From Chitinophagales bacterium (GTDB lineage: Bacteria; Bacteroidota; Bacteroidia; Chitinophagales; Saprospiraceae), in contig JAAFJY010000028.1 of the NCBI GenBank assembly GCA_013299105.1, forward strand, positions 42,677 to 106,676: 64,000 nt of DNA, in the 5' to 3' direction. Shown here one piece after another: positions 62,466 through 64,000 of this stretch (the first letter of the stretch is position 1; each line of letters opens with the position of its first letter). Below the pieces are notes generated by a model. That model was not told the DNA's origin. It did no database searches and saw only the letters and a list, made by a program, of their open reading frames with translations. The position numbers were made by a program, and so were the translations under genes.

Positions 62466-63905
62466 ATGAAAACATTGATTCTTTGCTTTATTTTGTTTGC
62501 AACCTTGACCTCACAAGGGCAAAACATAAACAGTTTAACACCAAAACAGATCAGGCTTCTTGACAGCATTGCAACACAGGACGTGCCTAAAAATGCACCC
62601 GGTATCGCAACAGCTATAATTCAAGACGGGGAAATAATTTATGAAAAGTATGCAGGGTATGCAGATTTGAAAGAAAATATATTAATAAAAAATTTAACTC
62701 GTTTTAACATAGCATCTAATGGCAAACAATTTACAGCATTGGCTGTACTCACCTTGATTGAAAAAGGGAACCTAAAACTATCAGACGACATCAGAAAGTG
62801 GTTTCCAACCCTTTTCCCAAATATCAAAGAGAACATTACAGTGCAAAGTTTATTAAACCATACAAGCGGCATAAGAGATTGCTACGATTTATGGTCATTA
62901 CAAGGTTACACTTGGTGGGAAAAGTCATTTAACAACAAGGATGTGCTTGCCTTAATGGAGAAACAGTCTGATGTTAATTTTGCCCCAGACACTAAATATT
63001 TATATAGCAACACGAACTACATCTTGTTGGCATTACTCGTGGAAAAAGTTTCAAATGAAACTTTTGTGGAATACACTAACGAAATGTTTATACAACTGAA
63101 TATGCCAAATACATCATTTGAGAGTGACTTTACAAAAATACGTGGAGAGATAGCAAGAGCATACTTCAATTTTGACACTTGGACAACCTACAAATGGATT
63201 TGGAATGTTTGTGGTGATGGAAATATTTTTTCCTCATTAGAAGACCAAATACAGTGGGAAAAACTAGTTCAAGGCAAAGGTACTTCTACTTTCAGCAAAA
63301 AAATACTAGTTCAAAGTCAAAAATTTATTGAAGGTTCAAAATTAAATAATTACGGCTATGGACTTGAATTTGGTAAATACAAAGAATTAGAATATACTTT
63401 TCACGAAGGAGTGACAGGTGCTTGGAAAGCAACTGTAATAAGATTTCCTCAAAAAAATCTTTCAATTCTAACACTAACAAATACAGGTAAATCAACACCC
63501 AATACTCAAACAAGGCAAATGGCAGATATAATTTTAGAGCTAAAACCAGTTGAAGCATATTTAGTTACGAAACCAGCAAGTATAGGTAAATATGTTAGTG
63601 AAGATGAAATTTTAGGAACATATTTAACTGAAAGTGATTTTGCATTCACATTTGAAAAAAAGGATAACAAAGTATTCTTAAAAAGAGTGGGAAGAAACGA
63701 TGTTGAATTAGAACGAGAAGCTGACAACATTTTCCACCAAAAGTTTGACCCAGCATTTAAGCAAGAGTTTACAACGAACTCAAAAGGCGAAAAGCAAATA
63801 ACAGCTTATTATATAAATCATTCACCTTATAGTTTGACCAAAGTAAATCAAATATTAAAAGGGTATGATTTCAAATGGGTGCAGTTTCCATTTGTCCCCC
63901 ACTAA
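62466..63905 (+). CDS. Serine hydrolase of the class C beta-lactamase/penicillin-binding fold
   Basis: 479 aa with signal peptide (LILCFILFATLTSQGQ). Active-site motifs: SNGK (Ser84-Lys87), YSN (Tyr180) and LLNHTSGIRD. The last ~115 residues (SIGKYVSEDEILGTYLTESD onward) form the beta-rich lipocalin-like tail often found in these hydrolases. Could be an esterase, D-aminopeptidase or peptidoglycan-acting enzyme; not a confirmed beta-lactamase. AT-rich, with the AraC gene immediately upstream. Confidence 0.85.
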   Translation: MKTLILCFILFATLTSQGQNINSLTPKQIRLLDSIATQDVPKNAPGIATAIIQDGEIIYEKYAGYADLKENILIKNLTRFNIASNGKQFTALAVLTLIEKGNLKLSDDIRKWFPTLFPNIKENITVQSLLNHTSGIRDCYDLWSLQGYTWWEKSFNNKDVLALMEKQSDVNFAPDTKYLYSNTNYILLALLVEKVSNETFVEYTNEMFIQLNMPNTSFESDFTKIRGEIARAYFNFDTWTTYKWIWNVCGDGNIFSSLEDQIQWEKLVQGKGTSTFSKKILVQSQKFIEGSKLNNYGYGLEFGKYKELEYTFHEGVTGAWKATVIRFPQKNLSILTLTNTGKSTPNTQTRQMADIILELKPVEAYLVTKPASIGKYVSEDEILGTYLTESDFAFTFEKKDNKVFLKRVGRNDVELEREADNIFHQKFDPAFKQEFTTNSKGEKQITAYYINHSPYSLTKVNQILKGYDFKWVQFPFVPH

Positions 63906-63910
63906 ATGAA

Positions 63911-63932
63911 GGATAATTTGCAGAAATTATCC
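63911..63932 (+). terminator. Hairpin after the serine hydrolase
   Basis: GGATAATTT-GCAG-AAATTATCC is a perfect 9-bp stem with a 4-nt loop, beginning 5 bp after the stop codon. It lacks a T-run. The remaining 68 bp to the window end show no gene I can support. Confidence 0.5.
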
Positions 63933-64000
63933 ATGAAGATTCCCCATCGTTTAGCCAAGCAAGTTGCTCGAAGCATGAACAGCTTCTCCACGTTTTCGGG

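Noticed and set aside
1..64000. CRISPR array, tRNA or rRNA genes
   Set aside because: No regularly spaced identical repeats and no rRNA core or clover-leaf tRNA sequence was found by reading; the tandem repeats present are too short or too few.
63933..64000. Possible gene at the right edge
   Set aside because: Frames are open on both strands for the last ~68 bp, but nothing recognisable can be read in so short a piece.

Overview
The window is chromosomal DNA from a member of the Bacteroidota, most likely a Saprospiraceae-type gliding or filamentous bacterium. This rests on several gene types: a SusC/Oar-type TonB receptor with a carboxypeptidase-regulatory-like N-terminal domain, a PorV/PorQ-family protein, proteins with FlgD-like and CHU_C-type (type IX secretion) C-termini, a PorE-like TPR/PD40 protein, a split KdpD, and -7 boxes of the TAnnTTTG kind. 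No rRNA, tRNA, CRISPR array or replication origin was seen. The lineage is inferred from gene content, not from a marker gene.

Layout. 1-6.7 kb holds housekeeping genes: asd, a phosphotriesterase homologue, dps, an orphan xisI, an FAD oxidoreductase and msrB. 6.7-10.9 kb is a minus-strand cytochrome c maturation set (ccmE, ccmF) followed by a DUF2520 protein. 11-17.2 kb has a large TolB-like/beta-barrel surface protein, an MBL hydrolase overlapping an aminoglycoside-phosphotransferase-like kinase, and a lipoprotein. 17.5-26.4 kb is a plus-strand outer-surface operon: TonB receptor, a 1346-residue secreted protein and a PorV/PorQ-like protein, closed by a strong terminator. 26.4-34.3 kb is an accessory corridor with small AT-rich genes, a nucleotide/pterin operon (phhB, pnp, nucleotidyltransferase), a decayed transposase and most of the repeats. 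34.4-37.4 kb has purN and the PorE-like protein.

37.5-47.5 kb is a complete potassium-uptake locus of unusual design. An NtrC-type sigma-54 activator lies upstream. It is followed by paired CTAGC-N5-GCTAG palindromes, a canonical -24/-12 sigma-54 promoter, a 27-aa membrane peptide, a 25-aa KdpF, kdpA, kdpB, kdpC, a porin, a KdpD sensor half without kinase, and a separate HAMP-PAS histidine kinase. The layout predicts that the kinase and activator pair drives the operon through sigma-54 instead of through KdpE. 47.6-60.9 kb contains an AraC/Ogt repair protein, an M14 peptidase, a TraB/EreA-like protein, a CHU_C protein, NamZ-like DUF1343, a DnaQ/GIY-YIG fusion, an SGNH hydrolase and a THUMP methyltransferase. 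61.1-63.9 kb is a visibly AT-rich AraC-family regulator plus serine hydrolase.

The second theme is a dense set of short non-autonomous repeats. There are five copies of a roughly 130-bp element (A), two of them almost touching gene starts. A MITE-like family (C) with GTARYGGGY...AATAA termini has two insertions flanked by TAA at a GTCTAAAC motif. There is an ACTAGTGGT-ended element (D), one copy of which abuts a truncated UmuC C-terminus. A multi-hairpin element has a perfect 15-bp terminal inverted repeat, and tracts of TTGAA/TTGAGGAG short repeats lie between genes.
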